From NCBI GenBank assembly GCA_900544555.1, contig UQWD01000001.1:200145-264144 (forward strand): 64,000 bases of DNA, in the 5' to 3' direction. The stretch comes from an uncultured Eubacteriales bacterium. Lineage in GTDB: Bacteria > Bacillota > Clostridia > Christensenellales > CAG-138. Below the pieces are notes generated by a model that had not been told where the DNA came from, made no database searches, and worked only from the letters and a program-made list of their open reading frames with translations. Shown here piece after piece: positions 8,239 through 16,543 of the stretch. The position numbers and the translations under genes were made by a program. Position 1 is the first letter of the stretch; every line of letters begins with the position of its first letter.

Positions 8239-8808
8239 TCAAGCTTGGTGCTTTATCCGCGCGAGCCTGGCCGCAATTGTCTTCATATCCTCCCATGCCT
8301 CGCGCTTTTTCCCAGGATCCCGCAGCAGCGCGGCGGGGTGATACGTTAATATAATGCCTGTTCCGCTGCTTTCCTTCCAAGTTCCTCTGTCGCGTGTGAT
8401 GCGCGCGTTCGGATTTACGATATGTCTGGCGGCTGTCGCGCCAAGGCATACAATGATACTGGGCCGTACGAGCGCGGTCTGCGCGCGCAGATATCCGATA
8501 CATGCCTTCGCCTCCTCATCAAGGGGAGTGCGGTTATTCGGCGGGCGGCACTTGACGATGTTGGCGATATAAACCTCTTCCCGTTTAAGGTTGATAGCTT
8601 CTATCATTTTCGTAAGAAGCTGCCCGGCCGGGCCTACAAAAGGCCTTCCCTGTTCATCCTCCTCTCTGCCCGGGCCTTCGCCGATAAACATAACGTCCGC
8701 GTGAGCGTTCCCCTCGCCAATAACGATATTCTGCCGGCCGCCGCTTAACGCGCACTGCTCGCAGCCCTGTATGCTCTCATATAATTGCTTCCAGCTGTAA
8801 CGCATCAT
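8239..8808 (-). CDS. Family 4 (Fe-S) uracil-DNA glycosylase
   Basis: 189 residues from ATG 8808. The longer frame begins with a GTG, and the GGGAG used for initiation lies inside it. Contains CEQC near the N-terminus and further Cys at KCRPPNN and KACIGY, together the four ligands of a [4Fe-4S] cluster in family 4. The catalytic block GEGPGREEDEQGRPFVGPAG is present, as are LTYHPAALLR with the conserved His and the preceding IVCLGATAA. Removes uracil from DNA. It lies in a minus-strand group with yebC, the carbonic-anhydrase-like gene and the hydrolase. Confidence 0.93.
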   Translation of the reverse strand: MMRYSWKQLYESIQGCEQCALSGGRQNIVIGEGNAHADVMFIGEGPGREEDEQGRPFVGPAGQLLTKMIEAINLKREEVYIANIVKCRPPNNRTPLDEEAKACIGYLRAQTALVRPSIIVCLGATAARHIVNPNARITRDRGTWKESSGTGIILTYHPAALLRDPGKKREAWEDMKTIAARLARIKHQA

Positions 8809-8834
8809 ATAAGCTCCCACTGTTGTATTGAACG

Positions 8835-9359
8835 CTAAAAATCATATACCGTCACTTCACCTGTAGCAAGGTCGTACCTGGCGCCTACGGCAATAAACTC
8901 CCCTCTGTCTATCAGCTCGCTCAGCTCAGGGCTTTTTCGTATTTTTGAAAGGCTGCCCTGAAGCAATTCGTCCGGCTCCCTCTGCGCGCCTTTAAACCAT
9001 GCCGCTAGCCCCTCGCCTCCCTCCAGCGGATCGCCGCGCCGCTCATCATGCGCCAGCACAACGCATAACGGCGTATGAAGCTTTTCAGCCGCATAGGTTA
9101 TCGCGTCCAAAACGTTTTTATCTATACTCAATTCAGGTAGGCGAATAGTGAAAAGCTCTCCGAAATCCGAATCAAAAACCAGCTCGGGCGGCATATAAGC
9201 ATCCGCTTCACATACAACCACAGCAATCGGCTTTTGCCCCTGTTCAAAAAGCTCTTTTCTCCGGGACGCGATACTCCAACCGCGCGCATATGTCTCGCCT
9301 GTAACAAACCGTTCGTTTCCTTCCATCATCGTGTCAAGCGCTATTTCCCACGACCCCAT
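8835..9359 (-). CDS. Carbonic anhydrase-like protein lacking zinc ligands
   Basis: 174 residues. Fold-level resemblance to beta-carbonic anhydrase: an N-terminal MMEGNERFVTGE helix, then VVVCEADAYMPPELVFDSDFGELFTIRL. This parallels the catalytic CSDSRVPPE...LGDLFVVR block, and VVLAHDERRGD parallels the HSxCG block. The first Cys and the His remain. The Arg of the Asp-Arg dyad is gone and the second Cys ligand is replaced (HDER), so ordinary zinc catalysis seems unlikely. The C-terminus FIAVGARYDLATGEVTVYDF keeps the typical GARYDLxTGxV ending. It may bind another ligand or partner. Start ATG 9359 has a distant AGAGGA. Confidence 0.72.
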   Translation of the reverse strand: MGSWEIALDTMMEGNERFVTGETYARGWSIASRRKELFEQGQKPIAVVVCEADAYMPPELVFDSDFGELFTIRLPELSIDKNVLDAITYAAEKLHTPLCVVLAHDERRGDPLEGGEGLAAWFKGAQREPDELLQGSLSKIRKSPELSELIDRGEFIAVGARYDLATGEVTVYDF

Positions 9360-9404
9360 CTGTAAGTCACATCCTCTTGATTGGCTTATGTGCTTATTAT
9401 AATG

Positions 9405-10343
9405 TCATCGCGCGTTGTTTTCAATAACGTTATCGATAAAACGCCGCACCAGCTCATAGACCTCAAGCCTGTTCGTTTCATTGAGCATTTCGTGCCTGCC
9501 GCCCTCGTAGATATGCAGTTCGACCCTGTGGCCAGTTTGCCTGAGCTTTTGAGCGACCTCACGCACGCCTTTGGCGTTGGCTCCAACGGGATCCCTATCC
9601 CCCGCAAACATGAGAATCGGCACGTCCGGCACTTTAGCCGCCCAATCCTTATGGCTGACCTCTCCAAGCCCCGTATACAGATCACGAAACCCGCCGGCCG
9701 TAAAAGTAAAGCCGCAGAGCGGATCCGCGAGATACCTGTCAACCTGAGCTTCGTCGGAGCAAAGCCAGTCTTTATCGGTTCTGTTGGGTTGAAACGCTTT
9801 ATTGTAGGCGCCGAAAGAGAGCCTATCGAGCGTTTTGCTTGGCGTCATCGCCCCCTTTAAGGCCGTTTCAACCTTCGCTATCAATCCGGCAATCGGAAGG
9901 GCCGGGTTTTTACCCGCAGTACCTGAAAAGATGAACGCATCGATGTCGGAGCCATGACGGGAAGCATAGGTTCTGGCCAAAAAAGAGCCCATACTGTGTC
10001 CTAAAAGGATATAAGGCACGCCTGGATACTCATCTTTAACGCGAGTGTAAAGCGTACGCATATCATTAATAAGGCATGTCCAGCCGTTTTGCTTTGAAAA
10101 GTAGCCCATATGCCTGCCGTCGCGTATGCTTTTGCCGTGACCCGCATGGTCGTTAGCTGTTACCGCGATACCGTTTTGGCACAGGTAGCGCGCAAACTCA
10201 TCATACCTTTCTATATGCTCCGCCATACCATGCGCTATTTGCAGGACAGCCCGCGCCATCGTATCCGGCCGCCATAACCTCGCATGAATATCGCATTCTT
10301 TAGTAGCGGACGGAAAACTTAAGTCTTTCACTTGTATCAACAC
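9405..10343 (-). CDS. Alpha/beta hydrolase, monoacylglycerol-lipase type
   Basis: 312 residues from GTG 10343, which follows AAGGAG at 7 nt; the upstream residues in frame have no such signal. Serine hydrolase fold: oxyanion region LQIAHGMAEHIERY (about 37-50), nucleophile elbow GHSMGS near 110, Asp in MFAGDRDPVG near 245 and His in EGGRHEMLNE near 277. The HGMAEHxxRYxxFA pattern is typical of lysophospholipase/monoglyceride lipase relatives. No signal peptide, so cytosolic. First gene of the minus-strand group ending in yebC and divergent from a LysR regulator. Confidence 0.88.
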   Translation of the reverse strand: MLIQVKDLSFPSATKECDIHARLWRPDTMARAVLQIAHGMAEHIERYDEFARYLCQNGIAVTANDHAGHGKSIRDGRHMGYFSKQNGWTCLINDMRTLYTRVKDEYPGVPYILLGHSMGSFLARTYASRHGSDIDAFIFSGTAGKNPALPIAGLIAKVETALKGAMTPSKTLDRLSFGAYNKAFQPNRTDKDWLCSDEAQVDRYLADPLCGFTFTAGGFRDLYTGLGEVSHKDWAAKVPDVPILMFAGDRDPVGANAKGVREVAQKLRQTGHRVELHIYEGGRHEMLNETNRLEVYELVRRFIDNVIENNAR

Positions 10344-10440
10344 GTAGAATCTCCTTATATTATATTGCATTATCCTGATAAATACATTATAATCCTATTA
10401 TGTAATTTAGCAACAAATTTAAATTCTGGGGGGTTGCCAT

Positions 10441-11328
10441 ATGGGTGCTGATTTGGATCTGTACAGCATTTTCTGTACCGTCGCCCGCTGTGGAAGCCTG
10501 TCTCAAGCCGCAAAGGAGCTTTTTGTAAGCCAGCCGGCAGTCAGCCAATCGATGCATAGGCTCGAATACGCATTGGATTGCAAGCTGTTCACGCGCACCA
10601 GCCGTGGAATATCGCTTACAAACGAGGGGCGAGTATTATTCAGTTATGCCGATAAGGCTATAAGCCTTATCGGAGCGGCTGAAGATCGTCTAAACATGAT
10701 GCGCACGCTCCAGTCCGGCGGGTTGATGATAGGCGCAAGCGATACGCTCTGTCAATTCTTCCTACTTCCCTGCCTGAAGAAATTCCATGCCGAGCATCCC
10801 GATATTCGGCTCCATGTAACAAACCGCACTACCCCTGAGACGATTGAATTGCTAAAAATAGGTAAGGTTGATATAGCGCTTGTGAATCTCCCGGTGGAGG
10901 ACAAATCGTTAAACGTTCGTGAATGCCATCAGGTTCATGATGTTTTCGTGGCCTCCAACCGCTTTATTCACCTAAAGGATCGTTCCGTTACTATTGAAAT
11001 GCTTTCTCGCGAGCCGCTGATATTGCTTGAGAAGGCGTCTAATTCACGCAAGTATATAGATAATTACGCCTCGTGCCATCATACAACCTTACAGCCTGAA
11101 ATTGAGCTTGGCGCGCATAATCTGCTGATAGAATTCGCGAAAATCGGCTTAGGAATCGCCTGCGTAACGCGTGAATACGCAAACATCCCTCCAAACTGCC
11201 CGGATTTATTTGAAATCAGGCTCGATTCCCCGATCCCTCCAAGGGCAATCGGCCTTATTACATTAGAGGATTTTCCACTATCCGCCGCCGCGGAACGATT
11301 CATTGAAATTGTGATGAAGCAGCAATAG
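10441..11328 (+). CDS. LysR-family transcriptional regulator
   Basis: 295 residues. The N-terminal winged helix-turn-helix (about 1-62) contains LSQAAKELFVSQPAVSQSMHRLE. This is followed by the effector-binding two-lobe domain, in which GLMIGASDTL and LPCLKKFHAEHPDIRLHV mark the first lobe. A GGGGGG tract precedes the ATG. It is transcribed divergently from the alpha/beta hydrolase, separated by about 100 bp, so it plausibly regulates that group as well as itself. Effector unknown. Confidence 0.93.
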   Translation: MGADLDLYSIFCTVARCGSLSQAAKELFVSQPAVSQSMHRLEYALDCKLFTRTSRGISLTNEGRVLFSYADKAISLIGAAEDRLNMMRTLQSGGLMIGASDTLCQFFLLPCLKKFHAEHPDIRLHVTNRTTPETIELLKIGKVDIALVNLPVEDKSLNVRECHQVHDVFVASNRFIHLKDRSVTIEMLSREPLILLEKASNSRKYIDNYASCHHTTLQPEIELGAHNLLIEFAKIGLGIACVTREYANIPPNCPDLFEIRLDSPIPPRAIGLITLEDFPLSAAAERFIEIVMKQQ

Positions 11329-11363
11329 TTAAGAGTATGGTGTACGTAAAACAACGCCGCATT

Positions 11364-11399
11364 AGAAAAAGCAGTTCGATTCATCAACTGCTTTTTTCT
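11364..11399 (+). terminator. Terminator of the LysR gene
   Basis: AGAAAAAGCAGTT pairs with AACTGCTTTTTTCT around a 9-nt loop, with a T6 run in the 3' arm. It lies 36 bp past the stop codon. Confidence 0.88.
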
Positions 11400-11657
11400 A
11401 AATCCAAACCTATTATTATGTTGAACCCTTACGTTGCTTTTTGTTTCGGCCGGTATCCCACCGGTTCGCCTTGCACACACAGCGGCGGGAATACCAACCT
11501 GTTAAGCGTTTGGCATAAGGGATTGGTTTCGAGCGGCGGTTCGCTTTTTCTCTTCACTGATAATATAAAAGACCAGACTTTAAGCGGCGACGGCATGCTT
11601 TTATTGACGTTTCTTGAGCCAACAAATGAGGAAGCATCGTTTGCCGCTCACATTTAG
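11400..11657. other. Short gap with an unsupported frame
   Basis: A plus-strand frame runs to 11657, but it overlaps the terminator, has no ribosome binding site at its internal ATG and matches nothing I know. I do not call a gene. Confidence 0.35.
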
Positions 11658-12284
11658 CTAAATCATTTCCTCATTGCTCGAGTAAACAGAGGGCATCCTG
11701 CCGTCCGACGTGCACATATAATCTACCGAGGGCAGCGGCACGTACGAGGCGCGGGAACGGTTCCACCATTGACGCATTGTCTGCCGGTCGGGTTTAGTAC
11801 CCTCCGGGAAAAACGTGATGAATTTGAGTGAGTACATATCGCAAGACGTTTGCGTATTGGTGTCTTCATTAAACAGTATGAAAAAGCTTTGCCCTACCGT
11901 AGTAAGCAAACCCATCTGTACTCTCATACCCTGCGTACCGATGAGCAGTTCGCAAACTACATATCTGCCGACCGATTCAGCAAGCATTTCCTGTAGCGTG
12001 CGTGCGTCAACCTGTGAAGGGACGCTCTCAAAAACACTATTTCTGTCGGATGAACCTGACGCTGTACCCCTGAAGCCGGGCCTGTAAGACGGCCCGCCCA
12101 TTGACCCAAAGCTGTAGGTCTGCGCGCCCATTGACCCGGGGCTGTTAGGCTGCATACCCATTGACCCTGCGCCGTAGGACGCTGCCCCCGATCCCATTGG
12201 GCTGAACCCCATGGGGCCGCCCGCATTTTGATCTTCCATAGCCTGTGTTTGAAAGTTGCCGCTATAACTGTTATTATGCATCAT
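11658..12284 (-). CDS. GerQ-like spore coat protein with decapeptide repeats
   Basis: 208 residues. The N-terminal half is low complexity, rich in Gly, Ser, Met and Pro, with three tandem 10-residue units beginning GSMG (about 41-70). The C-terminal domain (about 92-165) reads LQEMLAESVGRYVVCELLIG, later GLLTTVGQSFFILF and YSLKFITFFPEG. This resembles the helix-plus-barrel domain of GerQ/CotF-like coat proteins by pattern only. An AGGAG-type site precedes the ATG, and tandem Met codons leave the start uncertain by one residue. Coat crosslinking or assembly is inferred. Downstream of a decayed secreted-protein gene on the same strand. Confidence 0.6.
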   Translation of the reverse strand: MMHNNSYSGNFQTQAMEDQNAGGPMGFSPMGSGAASYGAGSMGMQPNSPGSMGAQTYSFGSMGGPSYRPGFRGTASGSSDRNSVFESVPSQVDARTLQEMLAESVGRYVVCELLIGTQGMRVQMGLLTTVGQSFFILFNEDTNTQTSCDMYSLKFITFFPEGTKPDRQTMRQWWNRSRASYVPLPSVDYMCTSDGRMPSVYSSNEEMI

Positions 12285-12443
12285 AAATTTCTCCTTTCAT
12301 GTCAACCGGCGCACTGCTCATTCAGCCAATAATCTATATATACAATCTATGTCGTACCATTCATATTTGCACCGGATTTTTGCAAAATATCGCGTATTTT
12401 GCTGTGCTTATATCATAATATTAAAAAACACCGGTCGATTCTG

Positions 12444-12479
12444 AAAAGGCAGCCCGCCGGTAACGATCCCGGCAGGCTG
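12444..12479 (-). terminator. Terminator after the decayed secreted-protein gene
   Basis: CAGCCCGCCGG / CCGGCAGGCTG stem with one mismatch and an 8-nt loop. On the minus strand it is followed by CCTTTTCAG. It separates the coat gene from the upstream pseudogene. Confidence 0.7.
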
Positions 12480-12538
12480 TTGAGCGCGCGCCCTCATTTA
12501 TGTTCAGGCTTATCGTATGATAGGCGGTCAGCCAGCGG

Positions 12539-13490
12539 TCATGGCACATTCTGCTTGATATTGACCTTAAACTTCTGCGTAGAGGATTTTGTCCCCATCA
12601 GTCCGATGTGCATCTGATAATAACAGTTTTTTCTCTGCAGATAGAACGGGGACTGCATAAGCGCTTGATACGCGTATTTATTGCCCCCGGCGTTGGATAA
12701 CGGCGCAGTTTCCGATATATAATTTTTGATTGAACCCGACGAGGTTTTTGTTAGCGATATTGCGTAATTATACAGCGCGTAGAAGGTTCTTGCGTTCAGA
12801 CCCGTCACGCTGCCGGACAATCGGGCTGTGGCGTACGCGAGGTTTAATATCCTTGAAATATCCGTAACGCTCGTATCCTTTCCTGATCCCTTAATGTAAT
12901 AACCGCCGAAGTATACGCGCCCGGTTCCTGTATTGGTTATCTTCAAATCCATCGTCGGCTTGGGCGCGGTCCAGCAGGTATCCTTATTGACAACCCGGAT
13001 ATAGCTCCCATACTCTCTTATCAAAACGGAACGATGTTTTTTGGTTTCAAGTACGATTTCATCGTTTTCATAGAAGAAGGCTCTGGAGCCGGATAAGCTC
13101 ATATGCCATTCATAATACCCATCCGCATAGCCCGAGCGGGTCATATAGGAATAAGCATAGTTGCTGTTATTGTTATTTAAGTTTGCAGTTAGCTGCCCGC
13201 TGACGCTCGAATCGCTTGGATATGAGCTTCGCGAATTCGTTGTACGGAAAGCGGAGGCGTTCACATAAACGTATTGCTTCCTCTTGTGAATTTATTACAT
13301 TTAACCCCGTTGTATGTAACCTGTGAAAATGTATCGTGTAATTCCATTGCGCAAAGCATATAATCCATAGCCGTTACTGGCATTGAGGTTATGGAAGAAT
13401 AGGGCCCGTAGGTCGCGGCAAGCGCGTTGGAACAGGGATAAAGGCAAGGAGAAGGATAAGCGTAAGTAATAACACTGAAATCTTTTTCAT
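12539..13490 (-). pseudogene. Secreted protein gene broken by two frameshifts
   Basis: The piece at 12539-13264 is open for 241 codons but starts without a ribosome binding site. Upstream, a perfect signal peptide starts at 13490 (MKKISVLLLTLILLLAFIPV). Its frame then breaks near 13430, and the continuation reads NALAATYGPYSSITSMPVTA and on to KCNKFTRGSNTF. A second one-base shift at about 13266 joins NTF to YVNASAFRTTN of the long piece. The restored protein would be about 310 residues, exported, Tyr/Ser/Asn-rich, with no family I recognise. Either a dead gene or two base-calling errors. A GAGAGGAGC lies upstream near 13517. Confidence 0.7.
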
Positions 13491-13819
13491 GCGGGAATAC
13501 TTTTCATGGTATGATGCTCCTCTCGTGTTAAAAATGAACTGATGAATCATCGACAGAAAGTACAAAAAAAGAAAGTGCGAGCCTCCTAATTAAATATTAC
13601 ATTTTATCCGCCTCCTGAAAATATAATTATGATTGCTACAACAGTGTAGCTCCGAATTTAATTTCTATTTAGTCAAGATGTATTTTAAATTAGCCGGACA
13701 AGCCTGTTTTCAGTTTAATCAGCATTTAGAATCTAGTATCATTTACCCGCAGGTCAAGTGTTTTCAATACTCTTTTAACTTAATTGTATCCTTTTATGTG
13801 CTTAAGTACGATTTATTAT
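13491..13819. other. AT-rich gap, no gene supported
   Basis: Low-GC intergenic DNA holding the ribosome binding site of the broken secreted-protein gene. A 76-codon plus frame has no start signal and biased AT composition; not called. Confidence 0.4.
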
Positions 13820-14206
13820 TTAAATATAAGAATCTGATTGAATTTGAATGCCGGCGCTGTTAAACAAGGATATCGTTATGCTTTGATCGGGATTAGATAC
13901 AACTTCAAAAACATAATATCCGGGGAGGCCTTCCTTATCGGTAAACGAAACAGTAACATATTCGGTGCCAAATCCCGTAACCTCAAATACCAGAGCGTCC
14001 CGCGCCTGCTTATCGGTCAATATATCCTTATCATATTTCAATTCGTATCCTGAAATATCCAAGCCCTCGTCCACAAATAATTCTATCGTTTTGTCTTCAT
14101 AGTTGTAATTAAAATAGGTATATTCATTTGAACAGGACGCCGCCGCAAACAATACAAGTAAAAACAGCGCAACGGGTACGAGCAGCCCTAACAGCTTCTT
14201 TACCAT
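13820..14206 (-). CDS. Small lipoprotein of unknown function
   Basis: 128 residues. Signal peptide KKLLGLLVPVALFLLVLFAA with lipobox ending AAASC near residue 25, so lipid attachment to Cys and a location on the outer face of the membrane are expected. The mature part is acidic and Tyr-rich, predicted mostly strands (IELFVDEGLDISGYELKYD, FEVTGFGTEYVTVSFTD). This resembles an Ig-like or transport-less beta domain. TAAGGAGG precedes the ATG. I recognise no family. Alone in its unit. Confidence 0.75.
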   Translation of the reverse strand: MVKKLLGLLVPVALFLLVLFAAASCSNEYTYFNYNYEDKTIELFVDEGLDISGYELKYDKDILTDKQARDALVFEVTGFGTEYVTVSFTDKEGLPGYYVFEVVSNPDQSITISLFNSAGIQIQSDSYI

Positions 14207-14374
14207 GATAAGCCTCCTTATGCTGTGTTGAATTTATTATAACACATCCTTTTACAACTGTTTATAGTTTTCCTTCAAAATAAGTGAGCCTGCCGCCGAC
14301 CGCGCATTTTTCATTTCTGGATAAGCGGATGGCCGCTCTATGTAAACGCGTAATTACCGCTTCACTCTATCGAC

Positions 14375-14402
14375 GGGCGCCCCGCCGGGAGACGGGGCGC
14401 CC
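14375..14402. terminator. Strong GC hairpin after butyrate kinase
   Basis: GGGCGCCCCG / CGGGGCGCCC stem with an 8-nt loop, 5 bp past the buk stop. The only T-run (GTTTTA) is on the plus-strand side, so as a minus-strand terminator it is atypical; transcript-end protection is also possible. Confidence 0.5.
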
Positions 14403-14407
14403 GCGTT

Positions 14408-15484
14408 TTATCCCACGTACTCTCTCGGCTCTTCCTCTCCACTGAGAACGCGCAGCGCGCCCTGGGCCAGCGCCTTAAGCTCATCCTCGCCCGGATAAAT
14501 AACAATGGGCGCCATATCCCCAACATACCTTGAAATCAGGCTCGTAAACCGCTTCGAGTACGCTACGCCCCCCGTGAGTATTACGGCCTCAGCCTTGCCT
14601 TGAAGCGCAGCGAGCATAGCGCCTATGGTCTTAGCGACGTTATACGCCATCGACTCAAACACCAGCTTGGCGCGTTCATCCCCATCGTCCATCATCTTTT
14701 CGCATTCGCGCATATCGGTTGTGTTCAGGTGCGCGCTTACGCCGCCGCGCTTGGATACGAACGCGAGCAGCTCGCTTTCGGTATACTTGCCGGAAAAGCA
14801 CAGGCGAATAAGCGGATCCGCCTGTATCGCCCCGCACCGCTCGGGGGAGAACGGCCCTTCCCCATTGATGCCGTCGCTCACGTCGACGACCCTTCCGCCA
14901 AAGTGCGCGCCAACGGATATGCCCCCGCCCAGATGCGCAACCACCAGCGAGCAATCCTCATACCGCTTATGGTTATCACGTGCATACTGGCGGGCGACAG
15001 CCTTTTGATTCAGCGCGTGAAAAACGCAAAGGCGTTCCAGCCCGGGGATACCCGTAATGTGCGCAACCGGGATGCGTTCGTCCACAACGACGGGATCGAC
15101 GATGTAGGAGGGTTTCCCATATCGCGCGCCAAGCTCATGGGCAAAAATCCCGCCAAGAGCCGATGCGTGCCGGGTAGCGCTTGTATACTGAAGGTCGTGC
15201 AGCATTCGTTCATTAACCGGATATACCCCGCTCGCCAGCGGAGCGATTATGCCGCCCCTGCCCACAAACGCGTCAATGGTCTCTAATCCAATCCCATGCT
15301 TCTCAATAAGCTCCAATATCAGCTTAAGCCGCATATCTTTTTGTTCCATAATAGAACCGTACTGATCCAAATCCTCCTTTGAATGGCGTATGACTTCTTC
15401 AAACAACAGCGCTTCATTATCAAACACGCCGATCTTGGTGGATGTGGATCCGGGGTTTATGGATAAAATCCGGTATACTTTCAT
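14408..15484 (-). CDS. buk: Butyrate kinase
   Basis: 358 residues from ATG 15484, preceded by AAAGGAG at 9 nt; the frame extends 30 codons upstream without support. Converts butyryl phosphate and ADP to butyrate and ATP (reversible), the final ATP-yielding step of one butyrate route. ASKHA-fold motifs: SINPGSTSTKIGVF (about 7-20), HLGGGISVGAHFGGRVVD near 185, DGINGEGPFSPERCG, and VILTGGVAYS near 300. The usual partner phosphotransbutyrylase is not in this window, so a branched-chain acyl substrate or a separately encoded partner is possible. Confidence 0.95.
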   Translation of the reverse strand: MKVYRILSINPGSTSTKIGVFDNEALLFEEVIRHSKEDLDQYGSIMEQKDMRLKLILELIEKHGIGLETIDAFVGRGGIIAPLASGVYPVNERMLHDLQYTSATRHASALGGIFAHELGARYGKPSYIVDPVVVDERIPVAHITGIPGLERLCVFHALNQKAVARQYARDNHKRYEDCSLVVAHLGGGISVGAHFGGRVVDVSDGINGEGPFSPERCGAIQADPLIRLCFSGKYTESELLAFVSKRGGVSAHLNTTDMRECEKMMDDGDERAKLVFESMAYNVAKTIGAMLAALQGKAEAVILTGGVAYSKRFTSLISRYVGDMAPIVIYPGEDELKALAQGALRVLSGEEEPREYVG

Positions 15485-15716
15485 CAGCTCCCGCTCCTTT
15501 ATTTTTATTCTCATTTTGCGCGAAAATCGCGGCCTTACGGCCGCCGCCCAAACAACCACATAAAATTTTAACATAGCCGGGTTACTTTAGCAATGACGGG
15601 CGTAAAGAACAATCCTCTTAAAGCGCATGTCATATAACATCAGTCTTAAAAAACGCTCGGTTTACGTTTCCACGTACGCCAAATGCAAAAAAGTGCGCTT
15701 AGCCGGGGTATAGGCA

Positions 15717-16529
15717 TTATTGATACCCTACGGTTTTAGTTGTTTTTTCAGATATTAAGGAGTTCATATTCCCAGGCTTATATCCTTCCAAATCAAGCGA
15801 GACGTACCGGAACCCTGCCTTCACGCCCGCTGCGGTTATCTGCCCGCGCATGGCAACCGCTTCTTCTATGCGTTGTTGTGGCGTCTCAATACGGACCATA
15901 TCCCCGTAATACCTTGCGCGAACCATTGTAAAGCCAAGCTCGCGGAGCGACGACTCAACCGCTTCTACCCGCTTAAGCGCCTCGGGCGTAATTATAGTAT
16001 CATGCGGTATCCTCGTAGCAAGGCAGGCGTTGGCGGGAATGTACCGCGTCGGCAGGCCCTCGGATAGCTCCCTGATCTTTTCCTTCCCAATCCCCGCCTC
16101 AATAAACGGGCTTTTTACGCCAAGCTCGCGCAACGCGCGCATACCGGGCCTGTAATCCGCCTTGTCGTCGGTATTGCCGCCGTCAAAGACAATATTGAAC
16201 CCGCGCTCGCCGGCGGCTTGCATAACAGCGGCGAACATCGCGCGCTTGCAATAATAACAGCGCATAAAATCATTGCGCCGCACCTCCTCTAGCGCCAGCG
16301 GCTTTAAGTTCACCACTACAAGCGCAACGCCAAGCATGCCGGCAACCTGTTCGGCCATTCTCATCTCATGCCTTGGGAAAAAACACGAATCCACCGTTAC
16401 GGCCAGCACCCGGCCACGCCCAAGGCTTTGGACGGCTTCGCGCAAGATGCAGGCGCTGTCGACCCCTCCCGACAGGGCGACGGCGGCTTTGCCGTACGTT
16501 TTTAGTATGTTGTTTAGCGCTTTATGCAT
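15717..16529 (-). CDS. larE: LarE-type ATP-dependent sacrificial sulfur transferase
   Basis: 270 residues. PP-loop SGGVDS at 20-25, VDSCFFPRHE (about 46-55), GGNTDDKADYRPG near 117-129. Known role: supplies sulfur for the nickel-pincer cofactor of lactate racemase and relatives. Three cysteines are placed as CYYC (91-94) plus ACLATRIP (about 168). This is the pattern associated with LarE forms that carry a [4Fe-4S] cluster rather than sacrificing a single Cys. No larA, larB or larC is in the window. It starts 14 bp after the DNA glycosylase gene, so the two are probably co-transcribed. Confidence 0.9.
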   Translation of the reverse strand: MHKALNNILKTYGKAAVALSGGVDSACILREAVQSLGRGRVLAVTVDSCFFPRHEMRMAEQVAGMLGVALVVVNLKPLALEEVRRNDFMRCYYCKRAMFAAVMQAAGERGFNIVFDGGNTDDKADYRPGMRALRELGVKSPFIEAGIGKEKIRELSEGLPTRYIPANACLATRIPHDTIITPEALKRVEAVESSLRELGFTMVRARYYGDMVRIETPQQRIEEAVAMRGQITAAGVKAGFRYVSLDLEGYKPGNMNSLISEKTTKTVGYQ

Positions 16530-16543
16530 ATTGCTCTATCATC

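Noticed and set aside
11337..11657. 106-codon plus-strand frame after lysR
   Set aside because: It starts inside the lysR terminator and lacks a ribosome binding site and homology signs.
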